Assembly (NCBI GenBank): GCA_001949185.1 | Contig: BDGG01000002.1 | Span: 6,004,448-6,068,447 of the forward strand | DNA from: Ramazzottius varieornatus | Taxonomy: Eukaryota > Tardigrada > Eutardigrada > Parachela > Ramazzottiidae | DNA: 64,000 nucleotides | Direction: 5' to 3' | Shown here: piece by piece, positions 1 through 19,226 of the stretch | Layout of the letters: each line of letters begins with the position of its first letter | How positions within the stretch are numbered: position 1 is the stretch's first letter | The notes under the pieces: generated by a model | What the model saw: the letters and a program-made list of their open reading frames with translations, nothing else | The model's database searches: none | Told to the model about the DNA's origin: nothing | Position numbers and translations under genes: made by a program

Positions 1-722
1 CAAATTGGGGAGAGATACTCGCGCATGGAGTTCTAGAGTGCCCGGTTTGTTCCTGCCGAATAATCTTCCTCAGCGGAAGTCATTTCAATCAACTTCTCCA
101 ACCTGAGTTTTAACGCATGCAAACGAGCTATGTCTTAGCGGAACCAGCGTGAAAATTTGCACAAACTATGTGAAAGAGCGAAAGGAAAGCAGGCATTCTG
201 ATTTTTTTCTACGCCAATGTTCCAGGTGGTAGTCCCTTGGCCCATTCGCACTGTAGAAGAAAGAAAAATTGGATCCTGCTTAGTTATTCACGTCCACGAT
301 CCACAGGTACGCACTAAAAAACATCAGCTGAGTAAGCAAACAAAAGAAGAAAATAAAACCTGACGCGAAACTGCAGTCCAGTAAAATGGGGCATCCGTCC
401 ACCTGCACAGGTGGCCGGAAACAACCATAAAACAAAAAAGTGAAAGATTAGATGAATAGCTCGAATTCTATGCTAAAATTGCACTGAAAAGCTTGTGAAA
501 CATAGTTTCTCAGTCCTTCGAAACTGCTAGCAACACTAGATGCCTTCATCATTGCTGTCACGCTAACCAAAATCAAAGGGAAGGAAGGAAAGGGTTCATT
601 TCGTAGGGCTTATCATTAATCGGGAAACGCACAAGCGGAAAATGATGATAAGGGAGAGGACAAGTCAGAGGAAGATTGGCGAGTCGGAACTGTTAGGTCT
701 TCCTCAGGGTGAGTAATGAGAC
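1..722. other. 3' flank, no gene seen
   Basis: This stretch lies downstream of the minus-strand PKA regulatory subunit gene. I found no open frame with recognisable protein character, no RNA gene and no clear repeat. It may hold that gene's 3' UTR. Confidence 0.5.
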
Positions 723-3102
723 CTACAGTTCGGTAGACTCCAGTAAATGGCTTTGCCCAAAGACTTTTTCGAGTTGGCTTCTGTATCGATCAATGTTGCG
801 TTTCATGATCTCTAAGCAGCTTCCCAAGAGTCTTTCAAAGGCTTTAACATCCAGAAAAGCGACCTTGCAGTCACCTGTCAACCAAAGAAAACAATCATTA
901 ACCACGCACACCACGAACAGACTCGCCCAAGACGGCCTCATTAAAAGAAGCAAGCTTCCCATGCACCACTGAATGCGCAACTTTTGCTAGCTTTTGCAGC
1001 GTGTTAACACTGGAGTCGGTTTCGTCGAATCATCAACAGAAAATTACCATCGGCTATCACGGAGGCCGCCCTTGGTCGAGCGGTTATGAGTGCCAGCTCT
1101 CCAAAATAAGGGTTTTTACTGTCGTCTAATCGGTCCACTTCGCGTTCCACCCCATCTTCACTCCTTGTCACAATAACTCTTCCACTTTCGATAAAATATA
1201 AGCCGTCGGCAAAGTCACCTGTAAAGAAGAAACCACTTCGTACATCAGTCAGATGAACGAAAGGCCTACGATCACAGTCCATGAACGTGCATACAACGAC
1301 CCATATGTCGATTACGGGATAACTGTATGCACCTGTGGGTAAACTTGTCGTACTGTTTTGGCGAACTTTCACATAAGCGCGTACATTTGCAACGAAGATT
1401 GATTTGATAGCTGACATAAACTATCATCCGATATGACATTTCTTTTTACCTTGCCGTATAATTACTGAACCATCAGTGAAAACTTTGGGCTGCAGCGCGT
1501 CACACAAGTTCTGTTTCTCATACGGTGTCAGTTCTGCCAGGAAGTCGACGCAGTCTATCAAGTCCATGTATACTGCACGTTTCTTGAACGCTGCTTTGAG
1601 CACGATTCGCTGGAAGGTTTGCCGGTCCTAAAAAGCGCCACATAGCGTTAGAGCTGTTCAGTTCAGACGGACGCAAAGGAATGTTTTCAAAAATAGTTTT
1701 TAATGACACTTACCAACGCCCATAGCTTCCCCGCTGTCCGCGCCACTATGGTTGCAGCTCGTGGCTGGTTGTACATTAGCGCGAGTTCCCTATGATGAAT
1801 GCATGGTAAAAGACTACTCTGCGGTGTGAACGGGAAAAGTAGCAGCCTCACCCGAAGCTTCCAGTATTGTTGTACTCCCAACAAAGCTGTGGTTCCTCGT
1901 CCTGCTCTCCCTTGACGTAGACATCGTAAATACCTGCAAAAGATCAGCAGAGGTGAGCTACTTCAACGAGCCAATCGATTCCACAAATCGTACCGCTTTC
2001 AACGATGTAAAAATTGTCGGCATTATCGTCCCCTTGGTCGATAATATGCTGTCCTGGTGCGGCGTCAACCTGAAGTCAGCCAAATCGACAGAGGAAAATT
2101 GATATATGAGGAGCTTAGGCTGGTAAGCTATGATTTAGCCTTCGCAGACCTCAAAAAGAGCATTGAGGATCTTTAGCAGCTGGGAACTGTCGAGGGACCG
2201 GAACAGGAAAACGCCCTGTACGGCTTTGCGCAGTCGGTCCAGTTGCGCCTCATCTTTGGCATGGTAAACCAATTCTGCGTCGCTCGTATCGTCTGGCTTG
2301 GAGGGATCGAAACCTGCAGACAGAATGGAAGGAGTCAATTCGATTACCCAAATCACCACATGCGCCATGGAGCCTAAGCCTGTCCGGATGCTAACAGAAA
2401 AGCAAATTGATCCATGACTTGGTCTCCCTCCATAGTTCATGCGCCCCAAAGTAAATCGACGCACCGGGAAAAAACAGTCCCGATCCTTCCAGAGGAAATT
2501 TCTAGTTCTACAAATGATCACGCACAGCTTCCACATCGAATGGTGTACGAGATTCATAAATCCTATTTTAATCATTCGTTTGATGTATTTATAGCCCAGT
2601 ATAATTATAGGCCAGTATATACGATCGCGTAAATTTCTAATCACACCTATTTATTCTTCACCAAGAAACAAAAGGGCTTACTTTCTGCAGAAACAGATTG
2701 TCTTCTTCGCATCTTCTGCCTGGAGAATTCCTGCATGTTAGCCAGTTCATTTCCATCCTCGGAGAAGGTTTCCGAGTCTCGGTGCGCAAAGTCACCGCGG
2801 TGCTCGCGTGCATCGCCATTGTGCTCCAACACATCCTCCCGAAAGCCTACTACGCGAGTCATTGAGCCACTCCGGTGTGTATTTGCTTCCTAGAGCCACA
2901 AGCAAGATCCCATGGGCAATAGGGACACTATTATTAGGGTCACATCATCGCACTGCAAGGCATTAGCCTTGCAGTGCGATGGTGTGACATCACATACGCC
3001 ACCACCATGGCGTGCAGTGGAGCAAACTGATTTCTTACCTCGTTTAAATTCTTAAAGTAAGTCGCCGCGAATGCCGTCAGACCCTGAGGGGATACTCCTT
3101 GT
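723..3102 (-). CDS. PRKAR2: cAMP-dependent protein kinase type II regulatory subunit (5' end incomplete)
   Basis: This subunit holds the PKA catalytic subunit inactive until cAMP binds, and docks PKA to anchoring proteins. Exons on the minus strand: 3102-3039, 2889-2682, 2313-2150, 2069-1994, 1933-1852, 1789-1714, 1627-1450, 1218-1048 and 874-723. The most upstream exon encodes the second half of the dimerisation/docking helix pair ([10 protein letters not shown]). The next holds the inhibitor site RRRQSVSAE; serine at the phospho-acceptor position marks type II. Two cyclic-nucleotide-binding domains follow, each with its phosphate-binding cassette ([15 protein letters not shown] and [15 protein letters not shown]). 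The tail carries the family signature [15 protein letters not shown] and ends at TAG 725-723. The exon carrying the initiator ATG and first docking helix was not found; it should lie above 3102. The 2889-2682 linker is longer than usual. Family assignment is secure. Confidence 0.93.
2939..2988. repeat. Near-perfect intronic hairpin
   Basis: Two 23-base arms (2939-2961 and 2966-2988) are reverse complements with a single mismatch, around a 4-base loop. The hairpin lies inside the 149-bp intron of the PKA regulatory subunit gene between the exons ending at 2889 and 3039. Its origin is unknown: it could be a short palindromic mobile repeat or a structured RNA. Confidence 0.85.
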
Positions 3103-5283
3103 CTGCAAAACCGTGAACAAGTGTGGTAAATGAGCTTCTACTCAAAGTTTATGGATTAATGACCATGAATTACTAGAGTGTCGGTTTGGCTATGTGAGTG
3201 ACAATCGCGGAGAGGCGAAAGCTGCGCATAGACATAACAGTTTGACGATTCATGTCAACAGCATGTCATCTTACTCGATCCGTCTCCGTCTTCTCAGCAC
3301 TTTTGTCACGTAAATCACGTTTCACCTCGCAGGAAAATCTCGAGTCGTCAACAGAGCTTTTGAAAAAGCTCGCAAGACTTCTGGCAGCCACATTATATCG
3401 AAACTTCAGTGGCTGAATTCGCCTATATAATTATAACTGCTGAATATCGTATTACTGTATACTGTGGGCCTACAATAGAAGTCAAGTTTTGATAGAACAG
3501 TGTCGGATAACGGGTTCGCTGATACGAAGATAGCTTCCGGCGTCTGTGCACTGTGTGGTCCTTCAGTTTCGTCATGGCAAGAACCCGATCATCAATTTCA
3601 GGCAAAACAAAAAAGTAGTTTTGTGGTGATTCGCCATTAGTTCTTCGAAAGTGGTTCCGGGTCCTTGTGGAAATTCGAAATTCATGGCATGTGTTTGGCA
3701 CACAGACTTGCAACGGCTATGTCAAACTAATGACAAGGCATCTAATACCGTTCTCGATCAATAAATGGTAGCGTGAAGCTTCTAGGGATCATGGGTTATT
3801 GTTGGTTCTAATTGAACTCGCCTTTATGTTTCCTTGTTGTCCTGAAGCTACAAGTGAATGAGGAATTGCATCAGTGAATACCACAATGTATTTCCGGGTT
3901 GCCCTACCTAGGCTACCTGAATATTTGCTTTCGGTGATTAGATATTTCACAAATCATGTCTTATGACAGAATGATGGGCATGTGGAACAGACGTTTTGTT
4001 GTAGCTATAAAGGCTCAGCGCTTCCTACCTTAATACTGCCACAACGAATCGCCGAAGCATCGTGCGAAGTCCATCCGGCACATGGACTTCCTGACGTTCT
4101 GCGGGCATGGTGGATTAGGGAGGGAGGCGATCAAGTTCCCGTAAAGATAATCTGGCAGAAAAATCACCGCTGTAGCCACCAGAAGCCTCCGTCAAACACG
4201 AAAGGCTGCAATCAATAATGGGTTGCTTGACGCCGAAGTCAAGTAAGATATTATTATATGGCAAAAAGATTCATCAGAGGAAATGAAGTAGTACACGCGT
4301 CATCCTTATCAGAAATCGAACCGCTCGTCCTGTTTCGATATCCGTACCTTTTTACGCCACAGCATCAAACAGCTTCTGTTGAGAGACTTGCGGAGGAGAG
4401 ATTAAACGGTTTTGGAACATCAGTGTATTCTATAAGGAGGGTTCTACGAGGAAAGGCTATGTAACACTGATCAGAAGGAAGCACGTTGTCGCTCAAGGGG
4501 ATGCTCTTGCGGAAGACCGATTAGAGAAGAGATTCAAGATAGGAGAGCGACGGAGGACGTGACCGCCGCTATTTACAGGCTGAAGCCGCTCGCATGCGTG
4601 CAGCGAGATGCTATGTAGTGTTAGATGCTACTGTTACACATGCGTCCGACGGAAACGCGACTTGGATCCATCAAACTGTCGCTCTAGGTTTACCAGCGCG
4701 ACAAGTAAAAGGCCAGACTGTCGGAGGACTCGAGTACGGCGAACGAGTCGCTCGCGATTCATCTCTGCGAGACTGCTCACAATCTTGCTTCCTGGGCGCG
4801 CATTGATGCATTTAGTGTAGTGCAACGATCGGAGATGCTATTTTATCGAATATCAATACCATCTTCACTTTTGTTTACGAAGAGGTAGCTCCGCAATGCT
4901 TTTTTGCACTTCGACGAGCAGAGGTGGCAATATCTTTTCTATCTTCACGCGTACCGGAAGACCCAGCTATCAGGAGCACAAGAACCCCAAAAGTTTCCTG
5001 ATGACATTCGTGCAAACAGCGCCCCCTGGAGCCTACAATCCTGCAAGCTGGTGTGTTTGTCATGTAATGTAACGTCAGCTCATTGCAACATCCGTCCCAT
5101 TACCATGTGGCTTACCATGAGGTAGACTAAACTATGTGATAGCACGCCATTCGCGCATTTGCCTTAGCGGTGCAGGCTGGGCCTTCCATCGGTGCACGGC
5201 AATGTTGTTGTTGACATTTTGAATCGTTAGACAAGCTCTTTACTCGTCGAGTATTCCATGTTTTGCAAGCCACGATCCTCAAG
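3103..5283. other. Intergenic region, no gene assigned
   Basis: This gap of about 2.2 kb separates the divergent PKA regulatory subunit (-) and FOXK (+) genes, so it should hold both promoters and the missing first PKA-R exon. Short open frames occur (for example 4258-4464 on +), but none shows domain character or convincing splice signals. Confidence 0.45.
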
Positions 5284-13047
<7,764 letters not shown>

Positions 13048-13933
13048 TCGAATGCCTAGTCTATAGTTGAAGAAATTTCTTTCAGTCGAATATTCCAGCA
13101 TTTGTACAGCACCGTAGAGTTGTCTTTGCATATCGAAAACGTCTTGTCACGAGTTGTAACTACAGTGGACCGTAGGTCTGCGGCTCTGATTTTTTTGTCT
13201 TTATGTGGATGACGCTGTTATACAAATTGTTTCAGCGGTAAATGTTGCCTGTTGTAGTTACTGCGTCCAGATAGGAAACTGACTATATATCGTAATTTGT
13301 TGTCCTATGTACAGTATTCTCTGTACGAACTGTATTCCCTACAAGTTTCCCGCAGTCACATGGCAGGCCCAGAAAATAATCCCCGAGTGATCATAGTTCG
13401 GTTAGTGGCCCAGGGAATTATTTTACGGGGCTGTCATGCGACTGCGCGAAACCTTGGAGGGAATACGTATGGCCCAGAAATTGCTCTTTGATATGGCATG
13501 CAGCGAAAGACCTCTGTAAAGCTGATCATTTCGGAGTTGAAAATCGAACAGTCGAACTCAGTTTTGGGAAAACGTCCTAGGATGATTAAAAGTTGTGAAC
13601 TGCAAACTTGAGATTTTATAGAAAAATAAGTGCAGTCAAAACCGTGAGTAAGCCTTTGAAGGTAAAAAGCAAGGTGAATGAAAAAAAAAGAACCATGTTC
13701 GTAACCAAATCGCAAAAGTAGTGCCAACTTATTTGTTTGCTGAAAAGAGCTCACATCCCATATCGTCCTTGGTTATCACAAAGAACTGTGTAGTAATGTT
13801 CTCGCCAGTACTAACTCTAGATACTGGAAAGATGAAAAGAACGATAGGCTTGCACTGCTGTACTTGGAAAAGGGGTATCTCTACCCAAGAAAGGTTCCTT
13901 CATGGCTAGCGACTCTTCGCGGAAGGGCTGCCG
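13048..13933. other. Convergent intergenic region RUNX / UBE2Q
   Basis: The two genes converge here, so the stretch should hold both 3' UTRs. I see no gene or repeat in it. Confidence 0.45.
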
Positions 13934-15471
13934 TTATCCATCCCCTTTGGGAGGAGTAAACCAGCCACCCTTCTCGTGAATTCGCACCAGATGCCGATAC
14001 GACTCTTCTGCCCGCGCCTGTGAATACTGGGCATTGGCTTGGGCCGTGAAGTTGATTCGGGCGCGTCCTTTCACCAGCGTGGCGGAGATCTGCAGTATGA
14101 CCGCTTCAATTGAGTACGCCGAGCTCCATCCTTGCTTGGTTAGCAGCTCCATGCAAATAGCACCTTCAACCAGCAAAACGCATACCATAACTAAGGGCCA
14201 CTTCCCGCCACTTCCGGGCAAGTTTCTCTCTCGGTGGTGGTAAGTCAGTAACTCTTCCAATCTAAGTAGTTGGATGCATTGTTATCCTTCATCTGTTCTG
14301 TTTTAAGTTGGACTGCCTTCGAGGCGCAGTTCTCTCCAAGACACCTAGGTACAAGTCTGGATATCAATTAATTGTCATATACTGGTTCTTACCGCCAGTC
14401 AGGACGTAACCGCCGGATATGACGGGGTTGATCACTCGGACGAACGGCGGACTGAATGGGAAAGTATCCTGTACAATCAAAGAGAGGTACGTAGCAAAGC
14501 TTAATATAGCAAATTTATGTCTGGATCACAGTAGGCTCTACAGTACGTACAGGGAATTTGAAAGAGAAGCTGAGATGATTCAATTTGATTTTCGTCTGCA
14601 TCTGGACCATGTCATTATGCAACTGGCTATCCGGGTCCACTTTGAACAACTTCACGTTCCACTCGTACAAGTTGTCGTTCATCAGCTCCACGGAAAATAG
14701 GCCATTTTTGTGGTTATCCGACTTCCAGATATGTCGCAGCTCTTTCATCAACCTGTCGGAAGCCGTCACGGAGCCTTGTGGAGCGGAAGCCTGACCGGAA
14801 GTCGCTGCTGGTGTCGAGTAACGCTCCAAGTTAGCCTTCTTCACGCGTTCCAAAGCAGCCTGACCTTGCTCGTCAATACCTGCAGGACATACAAAAGACT
14901 GAATAGAGGCATAATACAAACAGGAAAAAAGTAGTAAAACTGCTTTGCTAAACAAACCTTCGTCTTCTGCAGAGATGTCTTTCTCGATCGGGGCAAAAAT
15001 CTGCTGAGACGACAGATCGTTCATCTCCATGGGATAGTCGTCATCTTCTCCATCACCATCACTCTCCAAACTTTCGCATTCAGGTTCAGCATCCCCTTCA
15101 GCTTGCTCAGACTCAATTGTAGCCTTCAACAGTTCGACTTCTGCGGGTTGCTCCACACCGAAAAGACTGCAAAGGCTGGTCAACATTTCTGTTACTTGAT
15201 TGAAGATGTGGTTCTTGGCGCCTGAAGTACTGCTTAAGAACTCCAGCAGTCCGGTGAGCGAAGCGTTGTCTTCGTCAGAGGACCATAGTGGCGCGGAACG
15301 GGGGTACGTGTCTGGCAGGTTGCAGTGAATGTCGAAAGGCTTACTGTGGTTTGGCGCATGGAAGCGGACGTGAAGCTCGTCTGTGTTGGCAGACAGAATT
15401 TGGTAGAGAGGATGCGAGCGAGGAAAGAAGCTCTCCAGCTTCTTCAAATGCTCCTTCAGCTTCTGCGCCAT
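13934..15471 (-). CDS. UBE2Q: Ubiquitin-conjugating enzyme E2 Q
   Basis: E2 enzyme that takes activated ubiquitin from E1 as a cysteine thioester and passes it to E3s or substrates. Exons on the minus strand: 15471-14958, 14879-14551, 14468-14393 and 14163-13934, summing to 1149 nt and 382 residues, close to the usual length of the Q class. The N-terminal part is an RWD-like fold ([16 protein letters not shown]... [14 protein letters not shown]), followed by an acidic linker. The C-terminal UBC domain has [36 protein letters not shown] and the active-site segment [20 protein letters not shown], where Cys is the catalytic residue. The class is recognised by this Q-type active site (GAICMELLT) in place of the canonical HPN motif, and by the tail [15 protein letters not shown]. 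Confidence 0.94.
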
Positions 15472-16423
15472 GGTGCGGGGTGTCCGCTTGCATTGACGGA
15501 TGTACAGGCGATATCGATAACACCTTTAGAACAACAAAGACGTGACAGTTCAGTGACCCTGTTAAGTCACAGAAGCTTACAGAATGGTGGTGATGTTCAA
15601 ACTGAGCCACAAAAGTACCTTGTTCTTGGACAATGGCCAACCCAGGAGTTTGGGATCAGAAGGTACAGGTACCAAGCGTGACAGATACCAGACACAGGGA
15701 CCAGAAGAAAATCCCGTTATAAGCTAAAGTAGATCGCTGCAAGGAGACAAGCAAACTGGAGCACTATATCGGATGACCACATCACCTGCAGTAAACGGTG
15801 CTTTGATAACAAGGTGGGGAACGATAGGAGGTGTTAGTTCGATGCACGCAGCAAGGAAGCCATCTTCATGCTCTTCCTCGAACAGGAAGAAAATGCGGCG
15901 GAATGAACGGAAGTCCTTTCGAAGTGGAAAAGTTCAACCCTGGCAAAACATGCCCCTAGAGTCTTGACAATGGACAGAAATCGTTCCTCGGAGGCTGAAG
16001 ATTTCGCTTGAGGTAGCTTTTCAGGTTCGCGCAGTTGATTTGCTTGATCTGCGGTTGCAGAATAGCATATTTCTCGCTATACTGTTCGCCCTGGTGTTAC
16101 CCAGGTTAATTTTTTTGACCTGAATGGCAGTATGGGAGTAAATTCTCCGGAGAGTCTGCGTCGTCCCTTCTCAGGCAGTGCTCGAGCGTCTAGGAATAAT
16201 CTTGGGATACTCCTGGATTTTTCTGGCATTTTTCTGAAATTTTCTGGGATTTTTTGGAGTCTTTCTAGCTTAACTAAGTGTTTTTTGCGTCATAAATTGG
16301 TGCCCCATTAATTAATTCGGTACAAATCAACTGGAGTGAATGGCCGGTTGATCAAAACAGAATTGATTCGTCTCAGCACCCTGCCGATCGGACAAATGGA
16401 CAGTGGCACGAACCTTACCGTAC
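15472..16423. other. Region upstream of UBE2Q, partly repetitive
   Basis: UBE2Q's promoter should lie near 15472. From about 16190 the sequence is rich in tttctgg-type runs that grade into the repeat block starting at 16424. I see no coding potential. Confidence 0.4.
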
Positions 16424-16486
16424 GATCGACAGGGTGTGATGTCCGACCGACAGGGTATGATGTAAGATCGACAGAGTGTGACGTAA
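16424..16486 (+). repeat. Tandem repeat, three 21-bp units
   Basis: Three consecutive units resembling gatcgacagggtgtgatgtcc are seen, each differing by a few bases. They lie at the left end of a dispersed repeat that is also represented near 54.4-54.9 kb, where a related segment (ccctgttgatcgtgcagtg, about 54852) occurs on the other strand. Confidence 0.75.
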
Positions 16487-16689
16487 CTTGCTACCTGGTA
16501 GGTAGATAGGTAGGTTGACCACTAGGAGCTGACCACTGGTCATGCTAGGTTGACCACCCATGCCTAGCCACTGGCAATGGTGGGCTGGCTGCCCAATCGC
16601 AGGTGGTTCAATGGCCTGAGCACTCGGCGGAGTTAAGAGCTCTTGAATACTAACAAGGGATTTACGCCAGTCTGTCCACTCTAATCTTC

Positions 16690-16910
16690 AAACAAAAACG
16701 ACAGAAAGATAGACGAGAGTTCGCTCCACACACTGAGATAGACTGAATCGGCGGAATACAATCCTGAAAGCCACCGCAGAAAGCGGAAGTGACGTCAAAA
16801 TTCAGGGCGCATCATCAGTGTGATAGTGAATCAGCCGATTTGATTCCGCCGATTCAGTCTATTTCAGTGTGTGAAGCAAACTCTCCTCTATCTTTCCGTC
16901 GTATTTGTTC
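16690..16910. mobile_element. MITE with 68-bp terminal inverted repeats
   Basis: Arms 16690-16757 and 16843-16910 are reverse complements with few mismatches (shared core cacacactga-atagactgaatcggcggaat, shown in parts). They enclose about 85 bases with no coding capacity, giving a 221-bp element. I could not define a target-site duplication with certainty. The element sits in the left half of the dispersed repeat block at 16.4-17.15 kb, so it is a nested insertion. Superfamily unknown. Confidence 0.85.
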
Positions 16911-16945
16911 GACGATCAGAGGGGACATATTAATGCACTATGCCT

Positions 16946-17153
16946 GTACGTACAACGGATGACTAGTGGTAGGCACCACTTTCGGTGCCAAGAAATTTCT
17001 CTCTAATCTTCCGCCATAAGCTCAGGCTTGCCATAGTTTGCCCCAATTTAAGGGCTTTAGAATGCCTGAACAGCTTTCTTCGATGACTCAATTGGTCTAT
17101 GATTCATTCTAAAGCTCCGCTGAAAGACCAGCCTTTTAGGCGGAGCTCTCGCA
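16946..17153 (+). repeat. Dispersed repeat, copy 1
   Basis: This 208-bp block is matched in reverse complement by 54392-54599, also 208 bp, at high identity. Its left flank (16500-16620) holds diverged ttgaccactggt units, and the same minisatellite-like units flank copy 2 on the equivalent side (54700-54840). The family is non-coding and probably a non-autonomous transposable element with an internal minisatellite. Confidence 0.85.
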
Positions 17154-17729
17154 GAACTGCTGAATATGGCCTCGCTTGGCGTTGATTGGAATTGAATGCT
17201 GCCAGAGCCTATGGTTGATCAGTTGATGAACACCACAAACAGTTTGTGTGGGACCATAATCAGCAGCTCGTCCATGCTGGGAGGCAGAAATTTTCAGTTC
17301 AACCTCGGGAAATTTCTCTTGTCGAATCTCGTGTCGCTGTCCTCGCGATCGGGTTCATCTTCTTCCGGTGCTATATTGCTCTGGTGCAAGCTCTCCAAGC
17401 GTCAGTGCGTCTCACGGAGCTTTGGCGTCAGGCAGTGCGATCACTTAGCATTCCACCGAAAGACTTGCACTCGGTAAGGACTCCTGTCAGCTCCAAAGCT
17501 GCAAGGGCTGGCTTGTAAACAGCTGAGTCAAGACCATTTGTTGATCAAAGCGGTACGGACAAACTGTTTGTTACAGGATCGGAACCGGGTTTCATCGACG
17601 ACGTTTGCAAGGTAGGAGGAGGCTCGGTATCGTGTTTGCGTGAGAGCTCGTCGAGAATTGCAGCTGTTGTTATCATCTTGCCCTGTCTTCCAGAATCCAG
17701 ACTAGCTAACCTGTCGCGAGTTCGCGATC
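17154..17729. other. Upstream region of NDUFB10
   Basis: This probably includes the promoter and 5' leader of NDUFB10. Open frames of up to 93 codons exist (17196-17518), but they show no homology I can recognise and were not called. Confidence 0.4.
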
Positions 17730-18662
17730 ATGCTGCCCGAAGTGTCTGCTGCCAGCCCCGACCATGACAAGGCTCATGAACGGCTGGAGGGAACTCCAGA
17801 AGAACGAAAGAGTATCAACGAGTACAGACACAAAGGACTTCCCATCACGTCCGTGCATAGCCCTGCCATCAACGCTATGGAGAGAGCTCGCAAGAGAATG
17901 TTTCACATTATCGATACTCCTGTCACATGGCTGAAAGAAACTGTCATGAACCCGATCCAACAACGTAACAAGCAAGTATACTACCACCAAAAGTACCCGC
18001 GCGTGCCTACGATTGACGAATGCGAAGAAGGAGATTTACCATGCTATGTGGAAGCTGAGTATCAGATGAGACGCGATCGGTAGGTCGATCCTGTCTCTAA
18101 CACTAATCTTTGACCTGTTATTCTAAATGATTCTGATTTTATTAGGGAGGTTGACGGTAGGATAGTGGGTATACTGCGAGACCGTCAAAGTGACTGCATG
18201 CTGTACGAAGGCGAAGACTGGGCGAAGAACTGCCTGGACGTGATGGAAGACTACACGCAAGGCCAGACCAACTTCTACATGCGCTACGGTGAAGTTGGAC
18301 ATTTCGGGACGGTGGTCGATTTGTTCATGAAGCAGAAGCATCGGCTGATTTGGGAACGACGCAACCCGGACAAGGTGGACTTCATGTACGCCAAAGATCG
18401 CACGGGGCAAAAGTATATCGTCCAAGTGGACCCTGGGTTCGCGCAGTCGGTGCAACATCCGGACAACTCTCGTTTGAAGTACCATCGTACGAAACCGACG
18501 GGAACTGGGGGTGTCTTGGTGGAAGCTCCCGAAGACAATCCGCAACAGAGGAACCCGTATACAGACAACCGGAGGCCGGCGCTTTTTGGCATGATCCAAC
18601 AGTACGCGCCGTCTGAATGGGGGAAGAACCCTCCTCATGCAGAGAAGAAAGAAGAGCACTGA
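17730..18662 (+). CDS. NDUFB10: Mitochondrial complex I subunit NDUFB10 (PDSW)
   Basis: Accessory subunit of NADH:ubiquinone oxidoreductase on the intermembrane-space side of the membrane arm. Exons 17730-18079 and 18146-18662 sum to 867 nt, 288 residues. The core contains the diagnostic disulphide cysteines with family spacing: C-x6-C in ECEEGDLPC and C-x11-C in DCMLYEGEDWAKNC. YYHQKYPRVPTIDEC, VEAEYQMRRDREVDGRIV and the QKHRLIWERRNPDK helix also match. The human protein has about 172 residues; here roughly 80 extra residues follow the core, rich in Pro, Asn, Gln and charge (for example KPTGTGGVLVEAPEDNPQQR), with no known domain. No cleavable targeting peptide is evident, as usual for this subunit. 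The start is the first ATG of the frame. Confidence 0.92.
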
Positions 18663-19226
18663 GCTGAGACATGGACATAGAGTAGAAATTGCGTAGAATT
18701 CTGTGTTAAACTATGGTACCCTATGCTGAACCATCCTGCTGTACCTTCTTGCGTTTGACTGCGAAACTCTTGGAAAGTTTCTTGTGTGGAACCCGCTGTG
18801 CATTTCAGTTTGAACCATATAAACAGGTTTATCGTTATACCGGTGACTGCAAGTTTTCGTTGGAGTGACAGGATTGATTTGAGCAGCTTGGACAGTTTTA
18901 GGGATATAACATCATAGTTACATGAATAAGTAGATAAGGTGGACTGGACACTGTCCAGCTTATAGTGTAAAGGAAATTTTGGATACATCGTCCACGCCCT
19001 CTCTTCTCTCCCGTCTCCCCCTGGGCAAGGAAACGTGTGGACCAGAAGCTGATCAATCAATCAGGCAACAAACGGCTTTCTAACAACAGGCTCGGTTTTG
19101 GAAATTTTTCACCGACCAGGCAACCGACTTTTCAACTGCTTCGATTCCCCAAGGAATTTTTCGTGCCATCTTGTAGCTCTCCGATATCTGACTCTACGAA
19201 AAAGTCTGGTTTCTGGGACCTCTGCC
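18663..19226. other. Intergenic region, no gene seen
   Basis: This lies between NDUFB10 and the next plus-strand gene. It is expected to hold a 3' UTR and a promoter. No repeat or RNA gene was recognised. Confidence 0.4.

Noticed and set aside
16946-17153. Repeat block as a tRNA or small RNA gene
   Set aside because: No A/B box or cloverleaf is recognisable, and the second copy at 54392 shows it is a dispersed repeat.
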